A stretch of DNA of 64,000 nt, from the NCBI GenBank assembly GCA_910577585.1, contig CAJTNN010000006.1, positions 1-64,000 on the forward strand, in the 5' to 3' direction. A program made the position numbers and the translations under genes. Positions 26,905-35,049 of this stretch are shown in pieces. How positions within the stretch are numbered: position 1 is the stretch's first letter; every line of letters starts with the position of its first letter. A model generated the notes under the pieces. It was not told the DNA's origin, searched no databases, and worked only from the letters and a program-made list of their open reading frames with translations. Source of the DNA: an uncultured Muribaculaceae bacterium (GTDB lineage: Bacteria > Bacteroidota > Bacteroidia > Bacteroidales > Muribaculaceae).

Positions 26905-28887
26905 ATGATTGATTACAGCCGATATCTGAGGCCTCATATTTTATTTGGGATGACCATGCTCGCGGCGTCAATCGCTTCGGGCATGGCGCCCGTTGCGTCA
27001 GATTCAGCCGTCATGGGCTCTCATCGGCTCCCTTCTGGTGAGTCGGAATCTGATAAGCCGACGACGGCATTCAGGGTCAGATGCTATCTTTCGTCGCTTG
27101 AGGAGATGAATCCCTATAACCATATTGTGGTCAGCATGCCCGAGGATATGCCCGGCAAGATATATCTGAATGCCGAACTCATCAGCAGCCGGCATCTCTC
27201 GGCTTACATCACAAATGGCAAGGAGGAGATTCCACTCACCCCCTTCGATTCATTCGACCATGAAGCGATTGTGTTCCGTCCCGTAAGGCTACCTGCCGAC
27301 GGCGTATGGCGTCTCTTCATCCCCGACGGTTATCTGACGGGTGCGCCGGAGGTGCGCGAGGTGACGGCGATTCCGGCCGACGAGGAGGCGCTCCGCACGC
27401 TGTCGGTGGGTGGAGCATGGCATGTGAAGGGTAGCCAGTGGAACGGCCGCAGCATGTTTTCGATACATGACGACGACACAGTCGACACCTTTATCGAAGC
27501 ATCCACCCCCTCGGAGTGGATGAATGGCGGCTATCTGTCGCTGCTATATCCGGTGCTTGAGAGTCTGGGACTCCGCGGATGCCTCTCGATGGAGGGGCGG
27601 CGAGTGGGCTTCACGAAGAATCCACCTGTGCTCAACACCAATGGCCAGCTGGCCCTGCGTCTGCAGAACGAAAAGGGGTGGGAGGTGCAGTCGCATTCGA
27701 TGGGAGCCGTCACCGGCGATGTCAACTGGTGGGTCGAATCGCTCGACACCCCTCAGGCCTCGCGGATAATGGATGAGGGTGTCTTCTTAGGTCGCACCAA
27801 CAACTTCACCACCACCGTATATGACGCCTCGACCGGAGTGCAATACTATGCCGATGTCGAAGGCAAGCGCTGGATTGAGTCGAAGCCCGAGGCTATAAAG
27901 CCCTATGTGCTCGATTACGATTCGCACGCGACATTGATGTATAATCCGGCCTTCCCGGTAGATTATCAATGGGGCGAGTGGTTCAGACTGGCCCGCGAGT
28001 TCGGATTCCGCTCAAATGCGTGGGTCACCTACGGTCCGTCGTCATCGCATGCCAATGTGCCCCTTATAAATGAGATTGCACCATGCGGTTTTGAGACTGA
28101 TGGCGAGACATTCTATAATCTTCCGCCGTTGCGCTCCACCTGCACCCGCCTGATGCTCGAGGGTCAATCCATCCAGGGGTATCAGGGTGAGCGAGGCACC
28201 GACAACACCTACAACAAATCGCATCTCAAGTACTTCAAGGAGAAGATTGACGAGGCTGCCGATTGCGGCGGCTGGGTGGTGATGGGGCTGCATGCCTACC
28301 GTCCATGCTGGGTCAACCGGCTTCCCGGCAAACTCGTGTCGGAGGGTGGCGATTATCCCGATGCCTGGGTCTTTCCGCTCGGCGAGACCCCCTTTGATGA
28401 AGATATTGACCTGACCGCTCCGCCGGCGGCGCTCGGCATCCGCGACTGGAGCGAATGGCATCCGTGTCCGGGCACGCGGCTGTATATGCTCTGGGAGGTG
28501 CTGAAATATGCGCGCGACAAGGGAATGTGGAATGTGACGAGCAGCGAGGGATACCGCGAGATGGGCAACAAGGTAGCCGTGGGTTATTGCAACCGAGGCA
28601 TACAGATTGGCCCCGACAAAGAGGGCTTCGAGGGGACACGCGATATCTATCCGCATTACATAGTGGGGCGGAACGATGAGGTATACTATTACCAGGATAT
28701 GACGGGTGCAGTCGAACAGAATGTGCGCGTCAGCCCCACGGTGATAGATGTGCGCGACAACAGCAGTGTGGCCTATGGCATAGATGGCACCGTCGTGCCG
28801 CTCGACCCGTCGGCCGGAGTGGGCGCGGCTCAGCAGTTGCCCCCCGGAGTGTGGATTATCAACAACCGCAAGGTGCTTGTGAGGTGA
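26905..28887 (+). CDS. Secreted polysaccharide-deacetylase-like protein (paralogue 2)
   Basis: 660-residue exported protein, paralogous along most of its length to the gene at 4217-6265. A signal peptide occupies about residues 8-31 (ILFGMTMLAASIASGMAPVA). MFSIHDDDTVD (184-194) and GWEVQSHSMGAV supply the candidate metal-binding acids and histidines. AYRPCWVNRLPGKLVSEGGDYP, split by shared spacing, and EWHPCPGTRLYMLWE are conserved between the two. The C-terminus LPPGVWIINNRKVLV resembles sorting-type tails. It ends the glycan locus, 16 bp after the NodB deacetylase, so it probably acts on the same glycan outside the cytoplasm (inference). Confidence 0.7.
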   Translation: MIDYSRYLRPHILFGMTMLAASIASGMAPVASDSAVMGSHRLPSGESESDKPTTAFRVRCYLSSLEEMNPYNHIVVSMPEDMPGKIYLNAELISSRHLSAYITNGKEEIPLTPFDSFDHEAIVFRPVRLPADGVWRLFIPDGYLTGAPEVREVTAIPADEEALRTLSVGGAWHVKGSQWNGRSMFSIHDDDTVDTFIEASTPSEWMNGGYLSLLYPVLESLGLRGCLSMEGRRVGFTKNPPVLNTNGQLALRLQNEKGWEVQSHSMGAVTGDVNWWVESLDTPQASRIMDEGVFLGRTNNFTTTVYDASTGVQYYADVEGKRWIESKPEAIKPYVLDYDSHATLMYNPAFPVDYQWGEWFRLAREFGFRSNAWVTYGPSSSHANVPLINEIAPCGFETDGETFYNLPPLRSTCTRLMLEGQSIQGYQGERGTDNTYNKSHLKYFKEKIDEAADCGGWVVMGLHAYRPCWVNRLPGKLVSEGGDYPDAWVFPLGETPFDEDIDLTAPPAALGIRDWSEWHPCPGTRLYMLWEVLKYARDKGMWNVTSSEGYREMGNKVAVGYCNRGIQIGPDKEGFEGTRDIYPHYIVGRNDEVYYYQDMTGAVEQNVRVSPTVIDVRDNSSVAYGIDGTVVPLDPSAGVGAAQQLPPGVWIINNRKVLVR

Positions 28888-28940
28888 TAGAGCTTATGTA
28901 GATGGAGTGTGGCTATATGTTTGACGTGTGGCTATGCTAA

Positions 28941-28986
28941 AGCGTAATCGGCAGCCGTGACTTAGGGTCAGGCTGCCGATTGCGCT
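28941..28986. terminator. Bidirectional hairpin between glycan locus and efflux operon
   Basis: AATCGGCAGCC (28946-28956) pairs with GGCTGCCGATT (28971-28981), extended by AGCG/CGCT at the base. It lies between convergent genes; there is no clear T run. Confidence 0.6.
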
Positions 28987-28989
28987 ACT

Positions 28990-30177
28990 TCAGCGGGTGG
29001 GGATTAGCAGTGTGGCCAAAGCTTGCTGCAGCGCCGCTTCGATGGTGATGCGGGTCTGCAGTCGGTCGTAGAGTCCGGTGGTGGCCTGATAATATTCGGT
29101 GATGGTGATCTGACCCGCTTCGAGACTTTTGGCATAGAGGGTCAGAGTCTCTTCGATAAGTGTCGGGTCTGTGGCCCGCAGAGTCGCTTGCATGCGGCCG
29201 ATTTCCACAAGAGTGTTGTTCAATCGGCTCTCGGCATCGGCCCGCGCCGCCTCCAGTTGCAACTCAGAGGCCGACAGGCGCGCCTTCGCGGCGCGGGTCT
29301 TCGATGAGTTGCCGACCAGTGGCAGCGCGGCGCCGACGAGAAAACCATTGGCAGCCTCATCACCTTCAGAATTGCGGCGGTAGCCCAGGCTCAGCGAAGG
29401 CAACCATCCACTTTTGGCCACACTCACATTATGGCGCGCAGCCTCAATCTCGGCGCGGGCGGCCGACAGTGAGGCATCGCTTTGCAGCAATCCCTCAGCC
29501 GCCTCGGCATTAAATACCGCCATGGCATCGCGCTCATAGTCGAGTCCGCTCAGGTCGAGTTCGGCTCCGCCATTTAAAGTGCGCAGAGCCCCGACGGCGG
29601 CGGCCATGTCGGCACTGCATTGCAGCTGCTGAAGCTCAAGATCCTGGAGTTCCAGCCGGATGCGGTTGACATCGAGCACCGTGGCGCGTCCCAAGGCCAG
29701 ACTTTTCTCGTAGGCTTCGAGCAGGGTCTGCGATGTGGCGTGGCGGTTGGCAGTCAGTTCGGCCTCGCGTTGCAGCCGCACCAGAGTTATGCATTGTGTT
29801 TCTGCATCGAGCAGCAGGTCGCGGCGTTCTACGGCTGTGGCGCCATCGAGAGCGTTGCGTTCGAGCGAGGCCTGGCGATTGCGCGAGCCATATAGGGTGG
29901 GGAAGTCGAACTCCTGGCTCACCACGAGTTCGGAACTCGCCATCCCCGCCACACCGGGGCGGAAGAAGGGTGAGAACTCCACCGACAGCGGCGGCAACGT
30001 GTTCTCCGCGCGCATTCCCGCTTCGGCCGCTGCATTGTCGGCCGAGGCGGCACGCAGTTGCAGATTGTTGGACTCGATGATGTGTAGCACCTCAGAGATG
30101 CTGACTGCAGAGGCAGGCACAGGGGTAAGCGACGCTGCGCCGATTATGAGAGAGGCGAATATGTGATGAAACTTCAT
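28990..30177 (-). CDS. TolC-family outer-membrane efflux protein (CusC/CzcC type)
   Basis: 395 residues with a signal peptide (FASLIIGAASLTPVPASA) and two long helical repeats rich in A/L/E/R, as in TolC-type channels. The phrases LRAASADNAAAEAGMRAENT, ARAEIEAARHNVSVAKSGW and AGQITITEYYQATTGLYDRL correspond to the paired helical hairpins. It is the last gene of a cusB-cusA-cusC order on the minus strand, and would be the outer-membrane exit duct for metal ions pumped by the RND protein. Confidence 0.9.
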   Translation of the reverse strand: MKFHHIFASLIIGAASLTPVPASAVSISEVLHIIESNNLQLRAASADNAAAEAGMRAENTLPPLSVEFSPFFRPGVAGMASSELVVSQEFDFPTLYGSRNRQASLERNALDGATAVERRDLLLDAETQCITLVRLQREAELTANRHATSQTLLEAYEKSLALGRATVLDVNRIRLELQDLELQQLQCSADMAAAVGALRTLNGGAELDLSGLDYERDAMAVFNAEAAEGLLQSDASLSAARAEIEAARHNVSVAKSGWLPSLSLGYRRNSEGDEAANGFLVGAALPLVGNSSKTRAAKARLSASELQLEAARADAESRLNNTLVEIGRMQATLRATDPTLIEETLTLYAKSLEAGQITITEYYQATTGLYDRLQTRITIEAALQQALATLLIPTR

Positions 30178-30228
30178 TTGTTGTCGGGATTGATTATTAG
30201 AATGGGGATGGTAGGGTAGTGTCGGACA

Positions 30229-33200
30229 TCACTTTGCCTTGCGGTTGAGCCAGAGATACACAATCGGGATGATATAGATGTTAAGCAGCGTCGAGGTGAT
30301 CAGTCCACCCAGAATCACGCATGCCATGGGCGCCTGTATCTCATTGCCCGGAAGGTCGCCGCGCATGGCCAGCGGGATGAGGGCCAGTGCCGATGTGAGG
30401 GCGGTCATAAGTATCGGGTTCATACGGTCGGCCGAACCGCGGCGCACACTCTCGGCCAGTCCTACACCCTCGGATCGCAGCAGATTATACCGGCTTATGA
30501 GCAACATGCCATTGCGTGTGGCAATGCCGAAGAGCGATATGAAACCGATGATGGCCGGGATGCTCACCTCACCCGAGGTGAATCGCAACACCAGCACGCC
30601 ACCGATGAGGGCAAACGGCAGGTTGAGAAGAATCACACCGCTTTCGCGTGCGTTGCGGAACTCCATATAAAGGAGCAGGTAAATCACGAGGATGCTCAGA
30701 ATCGAGGTCACGAGCAGAGTGCGGCTTGCCGACTGCTGACTTTCGAACTGTCCGCCATACTCCACATGATACCCCTCCGGTAGCGAGATGCGCTCATCGA
30801 TGCGGCTGCGGATATCCTGCATCACCGAGCCCAGGTCGCGCCCCGAGGCATTGGCCGATATCACTATTTTGCGCTTCACATTCTCGCGGCTCACAGTGTT
30901 GGGACCGGCCGATGATATGATGTCGGCCACTTCAGATAGGGGTACGTCGCCGGCCACGGGCGATGTGATGGTCATGCGTGCGAGTGCATCGGCTGTGGCG
31001 CGGTGTTCCTCGCCGGCGCGCACTGTGAGATTGAAACTGCGGTCGGCCTCGTAGACCTGGCCTACGGTCTCTCCCCCGAGCATGACATCGATATATTCGT
31101 TGAATTCCGGTTCGGAGATGCCCAGACGGGCTAACACTTTCGGGCGCGGCACAATGCGCAGCTCGGGGCGCTCAATCTGTTGCTCGACATTGAGGTCGGC
31201 CACACCCGGCACATCCTCTATGGCCGCGCGTATATCGGTGGCCGTGGCGTATAGGCGCGTCAGGTCATCGCCGAAGAGCTTGATGGCTATTCCGGCCTGT
31301 GTGCCGCTCAGCATGGCATCAATGCGGTGGCTGATAGGTTGGCCTATCTCGATGTTGGCCCCGGATATGACGCTCAGTCGCGAGCGCACATCCTCGAGCA
31401 GCTCCTTATGGCTGCGCCCATCAAGGCGGAAGGGGGCCTCTATCTCCGACACATTCACTCCGAGTGCGTGCTCATCGAGTTCGGCGCGTCCGGTCTTGCG
31501 TGCTACGGTCGTGATTTCGGGCACACTCAGCAGAATCTTCTCCGCACGCCGCCCTATGGCGTCAGACTCCTCGAGCGATATGCCCGGCATTGAGCTGACA
31601 TTGATGGTGAAGGACCCTTCGTTGAAGGGTGGCAGAAAGCTGCTGCCTAATGTGAAGAATATGCCGATTGAGGCCACGAAAAGCGCCAGCGCTCCCCACA
31701 CCACCGGCCGGCGATGCCCCAGCACCCATTCGAGCGAAGTGGCGTAGATGCGTTTGAGATGTCGGGTGACGAATGACTCTTTCGATGCTGCCTCATCCAG
31801 GGCCGGAGCCAGACGCAGATACGAGCATAGCACAGGAGTCAGCGTCAGCGCCACCACCGTAGATGCAAACAGGGCTGTGATGAAGGCCACACCCAGTGGC
31901 ATGAGCATGCGTCCCTCCATGCCGTTGAGGAAAAAGAGGGGCACAAAGCTGACGATGATGATCAGAGTCGAGTTGAGAATCGGCATACGCACCTCGCGCG
32001 AGGCCTCAAACACCACCTCGGTCTGACGGCGCCGCATGTGAGGAGGGAGCTTCGCATTCTCGCGCATGTGGCGCCAAACATTCTCGACATCGACAATGGC
32101 GTCGTCCACGAGCGAGCCGATGGCGATTGCCAGGCCCCCCAGACTCATCGTGTTGATGCTCAATCCGAGATAATGCAGCACAAGCAGCGCCACGAGGAAG
32201 GCTATCGGAATCGTCACGAGCGATATCAGAGTGGTGCGCACATTCCCCAGGAAGAGGAAGAGGATAATGACCACAAATATCGCTCCCTCAATCAATGAAG
32301 TGCGCACGTTGCTGACCGAGGCATCTATGAAGTCTGACTGGCGGAAGATGTCGGTAGAGAGGGTCACGTCGGCGGGAAGTGATTTGGCTGCGTCGGCTAG
32401 CACCTGCTCAAGCTGCGAGGTGAGTTCGATGGTGCCCACGCGGGGTTGTTTGGACACGGTGATGAGCACAGCCTCCTTCTGGCGCACCGAGGCCAGACCG
32501 AGGCGCGGGCTCTCCGGACCTATGCCGATGTCGGCAATGTCGGCCAGAGTCACCGGATATTCCCCCTGCATCTTCACCATAGCCGACTCCAGACGCGTTG
32601 TCACGTCATCATCGGCTATGCCGCGGATCAGATATTCATTACCATACTCGTATAGCACCCCTCCGGATGTGTTGCGGTTGATGCCTCTCAGCGCACCCAT
32701 GGCTTCAGTGAGGCTCACTCCGTGGTGGCGCATGCGCGCAGGGTCAAGGCGCACCTGATACTCCTTCATGTCGCCGCCGATTACCGACACCTGAGCCACC
32801 CCCTCGACCGACTGCAGCCTTGGGCGGAGATTCCATTCGGCAATCGTGCGCAGGTCGAGCATCGAGGTCTTGGTGGAGGTCAGGCCGATGATCAGCACCT
32901 CACCCAAGATTGATGACTGCGGACCCATCACGGGGGCCGACACTCCGGCCGGGAGGCGGTCGGCTACGGTGGTGAGTTTCTCGCTGACAATCTGGCGGGC
33001 GAGGTAGGGGTCGGTATCCCAGTCAAACTCTACCCACACCACAGAGAATCCTGCCGAAGAGCTTGAGCGCACACGGCGCACGCCGGCCGCGCCGTTGACG
33101 GCCGTCTCTACCGGAAATGTCACAAGTTTCTCTACCTCCTCGGCGGCCATGCCGTTGGCTTCGGTCATGATGGCCACTGTGGGGGCGTTGAGGTCGGGGA

Positions 33201-33315
33201 AGACATCGATCTCCGCCTCATGGGTCACGTAGATGCCTGCCGTGATTATCAGCAATGACAGGCCGATAATCAGCAGCCGGTAGTTGAGTGAGAATCTTAT
33301 TATCTTGTCGAGCAT
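30229..33315 (-). CDS. cusA: CusA/CzcA-family heavy-metal efflux RND transporter
   Basis: 1028-residue proton-driven inner-membrane pump that exports Cu/Ag or Zn/Co/Cd through the envelope. It opens with a transmembrane segment (LLIIGLSLLIITAGIYVTHE), then the periplasmic porter domain with DVFPDLNAPTVAIMTEA. The fourth membrane segment carries the proton-relay motif GSLVDDAIVDVENVWRHM, the form seen in CzcA/CusA. The second half repeats the topology, ending in ILGGLITSTLLNIYIIPIVY. Metal specificity cannot be read safely. The gene is 52 bp from cusC and 86 bp from cusB. Confidence 0.95.
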   Translation of the reverse strand: MLDKIIRFSLNYRLLIIGLSLLIITAGIYVTHEAEIDVFPDLNAPTVAIMTEANGMAAEEVEKLVTFPVETAVNGAAGVRRVRSSSSAGFSVVWVEFDWDTDPYLARQIVSEKLTTVADRLPAGVSAPVMGPQSSILGEVLIIGLTSTKTSMLDLRTIAEWNLRPRLQSVEGVAQVSVIGGDMKEYQVRLDPARMRHHGVSLTEAMGALRGINRNTSGGVLYEYGNEYLIRGIADDDVTTRLESAMVKMQGEYPVTLADIADIGIGPESPRLGLASVRQKEAVLITVSKQPRVGTIELTSQLEQVLADAAKSLPADVTLSTDIFRQSDFIDASVSNVRTSLIEGAIFVVIILFLFLGNVRTTLISLVTIPIAFLVALLVLHYLGLSINTMSLGGLAIAIGSLVDDAIVDVENVWRHMRENAKLPPHMRRRQTEVVFEASREVRMPILNSTLIIIVSFVPLFFLNGMEGRMLMPLGVAFITALFASTVVALTLTPVLCSYLRLAPALDEAASKESFVTRHLKRIYATSLEWVLGHRRPVVWGALALFVASIGIFFTLGSSFLPPFNEGSFTINVSSMPGISLEESDAIGRRAEKILLSVPEITTVARKTGRAELDEHALGVNVSEIEAPFRLDGRSHKELLEDVRSRLSVISGANIEIGQPISHRIDAMLSGTQAGIAIKLFGDDLTRLYATATDIRAAIEDVPGVADLNVEQQIERPELRIVPRPKVLARLGISEPEFNEYIDVMLGGETVGQVYEADRSFNLTVRAGEEHRATADALARMTITSPVAGDVPLSEVADIISSAGPNTVSRENVKRKIVISANASGRDLGSVMQDIRSRIDERISLPEGYHVEYGGQFESQQSASRTLLVTSILSILVIYLLLYMEFRNARESGVILLNLPFALIGGVLVLRFTSGEVSIPAIIGFISLFGIATRNGMLLISRYNLLRSEGVGLAESVRRGSADRMNPILMTALTSALALIPLAMRGDLPGNEIQAPMACVILGGLITSTLLNIYIIPIVYLWLNRKAK

Positions 33316-33400
33316 GTCAGTCGTAGGGGATTGATTAGCTTGGCGGGGCGTGTCTCGGAGGGGAGCCGTGCCAAGTTATTATGAATTGTGATGAGGAGGA

Positions 33401-34648
33401 TTAATGATTATGTGTGTGGCCCGGGATCGCCTTTGAGGCTGAGGCGAGTTTCACGTGTATCGCGCCCCGGCTCACGATGGTCTCACCCTCATGCAAGCCG
33501 CTGAGAATCTCTACGCGCGAGCCATCAGTGGCGCCGGTGCTGACGATGCGTCGCTCATAGCAGTCGGGGTCGAGTTGCACATAGACACACTTTACCCCCT
33601 GCTCTTCAGTCAGGGCCGATGAGGGCACGCTGATTACCCCTTGTCGCTTCGCGCCGAGCAGATAGACCTCGGCGAACGCACCGGCCGCGATGCCCGGTGC
33701 GGCATCGAACTCAAAGATGACCGGTATGAATGATGTGCCCTGGGCTGACTGGGTGCCGCGTGAGATGATGCGGCCGTTGAGATTGCGCATATTGTAGGCC
33801 TCACGGTTGCCTGAAAGTCGGAAGTTGGCCGAGGTGATATCTCCGATACGTGCTGATTCGCGCAGTGGCAGATCGGCTTGAAGCTGCAGCCGGCGGTTCT
33901 GCACGATGGTCATCACCGGGGCGCCGACCTCTACATAATCGCCATCCTTCACGAGGCATTGCAGCACATAGCCGCTTTTCGGGGCGATGACAGCAGCACC
34001 GTTACTTTTGCCGCTGCCTGTGGCCTCATACGAGAGCTTCGCACTCTGGTAGGCAGCCTTGGCATTTTCAAACTCCTGGGCGGTTATCAGATGGTCGGCC
34101 ATCAGTTTCTCGGCGCGCGAGAATTCCTGCTGCGCCTTCTGAAACTCAATCTTGGCGCGCGAAGCGAGGTCGCCTTCCGGGAGTCTGGAATTTGACACAT
34201 AGGCCACGGTCGAGCCGTTAGCCACCGGTTGCCCTTCGGTCCAGGGATGGGCCAGGCGTATGATACCGGCTTGTGTGGCTACGGCTGTTGACTCGGCACC
34301 CGCTCCGGCGATGATGCGTCCGCTTGTGGCGATGACTTCAGTGAACTCGCCGGGAGCTACCTTCATGGTCTCCACCCCCGCAGCCTTTGCGTGAGCCGCC
34401 GGGAAACTTATTTCATCTGATGAATCGCCGTGGCCGGCCAGTTCAGCCTCATGGTCGTGGCCCTCAGCCTCATGGTCATGGCCATCATGGTCGTCGATGC
34501 CTGCGGCCTCGTGAGCTGCATGCTGATGGTCGGCCTCGGAATGGTTGCCACACGAAGAGGTGGCCACGCACAACGCAGCTATAGTACAGATAAGAGCCGA
34601 CATACGGCGCAGGGAGGTGAGGAATGATTTGCTGTAGGTAAGAGTCAT
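33401..34648 (-). CDS. cusB: CusB/CzcB-type periplasmic adaptor with His-rich N-terminus
   Basis: 415-residue membrane-fusion protein linking the RND pump and outer-membrane channel. Residues 1-33 are a lipoprotein-type leader ending in ATSSCG, so anchoring by the cysteine is likely. It is followed by a metal-binding stretch very rich in H, D and E (about residues 34-80, with HDGHDHEAEGHDHE). The barrel/lipoyl/hairpin part includes GRIIAGAGAESTAVATQAG and IAPKSGYVLQCLVKDGDYV. Two more histidines at the extreme C-terminus (GHTHNH) suggest a second metal site. It is the first gene of the operon. Confidence 0.92.
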   Translation of the reverse strand: MTLTYSKSFLTSLRRMSALICTIAALCVATSSCGNHSEADHQHAAHEAAGIDDHDGHDHEAEGHDHEAELAGHGDSSDEISFPAAHAKAAGVETMKVAPGEFTEVIATSGRIIAGAGAESTAVATQAGIIRLAHPWTEGQPVANGSTVAYVSNSRLPEGDLASRAKIEFQKAQQEFSRAEKLMADHLITAQEFENAKAAYQSAKLSYEATGSGKSNGAAVIAPKSGYVLQCLVKDGDYVEVGAPVMTIVQNRRLQLQADLPLRESARIGDITSANFRLSGNREAYNMRNLNGRIISRGTQSAQGTSFIPVIFEFDAAPGIAAGAFAEVYLLGAKRQGVISVPSSALTEEQGVKCVYVQLDPDCYERRIVSTGATDGSRVEILSGLHEGETIVSRGAIHVKLASASKAIPGHTHNH

Positions 34649-34692
34649 GTCAGGTTAAAGATCATGTCAGGTTAAGGTGAAAAATTATATAC

Positions 34693-34752
34693 AAGTGTAG
34701 TCGCCCACACCGCTCAATCAGGAAGTGTAGTTGCCCACACCGCTCAATCAGG
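34693..34752. repeat. 30-bp tandem duplication in the cusB leader
   Basis: Two 30-bp units (34693-34722, 34723-34752) differ at one position. Each contains GCCCACACCGCTCAATCAGG. They lie in the predicted 5' untranslated region of cusB. Confidence 0.85.
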
Positions 34753-34786
34753 CATAGTCCGGCACCCGTCAATGCCCAATCAGATG

Positions 34787-34794
34787 CAAAAGTA
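34787..34794 (-). promoter_or_regulatory. -7 box of the cusBAC promoter
   Basis: Minus-strand TACTTTTG (TAnnTTTG match). No TTG box occurs at the usual distance; instead the 14-bp palindrome at 34814-34845 begins where the -33 box should be, as expected for an activator-dependent promoter. Confidence 0.5.
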
Positions 34795-34813
34795 CTCAAT
34801 CCCCCCTGCAACC

Positions 34814-34845
34814 CGGTGTTAAACCGCATCGGCGGTTTAACACCG
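34814..34845. promoter_or_regulatory. Perfect 14-bp palindrome at the cus promoter (candidate operator)
   Basis: CGGTGTTAAACCGC and its exact complement GCGGTTTAACACCG are separated by ATCG. It abuts the -33 position of the cus promoter. No regulator gene is adjacent, so the binding protein would be encoded elsewhere. It could alternatively form an RNA hairpin, but it lies upstream of the predicted transcription start. Confidence 0.55.
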
Positions 34846-34944
34846 CAACGCCCAATCCTTACCCCGCATACCGCATTTTAGTTCGCTCAGTTTGCTTCGC
34901 AACCTTGCTATCGGCGAAGGTAGTCCGAAGAAAATGAGATCTAT

Positions 34945-34975
34945 TTTGTATAGTGGTAATTTCTTGTTAATTTTG
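34945..34975 (+). promoter_or_regulatory. Promoter of the nuclease-helicase gene
   Basis: TTTG (34945-34948), 19-bp spacer, TAATTTTG (34968-34975). A MITE-end-like sequence, AAAAAGTTTAAACGACTTC (35001-35019), follows in the leader. Confidence 0.6.
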
Positions 34976-35000
34976 TAATGAAGTGATTCAAAATTTTACG

Positions 35001-35019
35001 AAAAAGTTTAAACGACTTC
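35001..35019 (+). repeat. Single MITE-end-like site
   Basis: AAAAAGTTTAAACGACTTC differs at one base from the right end of the repeat at 43953-43971. It lies 31 bp before the ATG at 35050 and has no partner end nearby. Confidence 0.5.
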
Positions 35020-35049
35020 AATATTGAAATTTTATAAAAATACTGTAGA

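Noticed and set aside
31082..31747. Plus-strand frames opposite cusA
   Set aside because: They are antisense to the RND transporter and show S/R-rich shadow composition.
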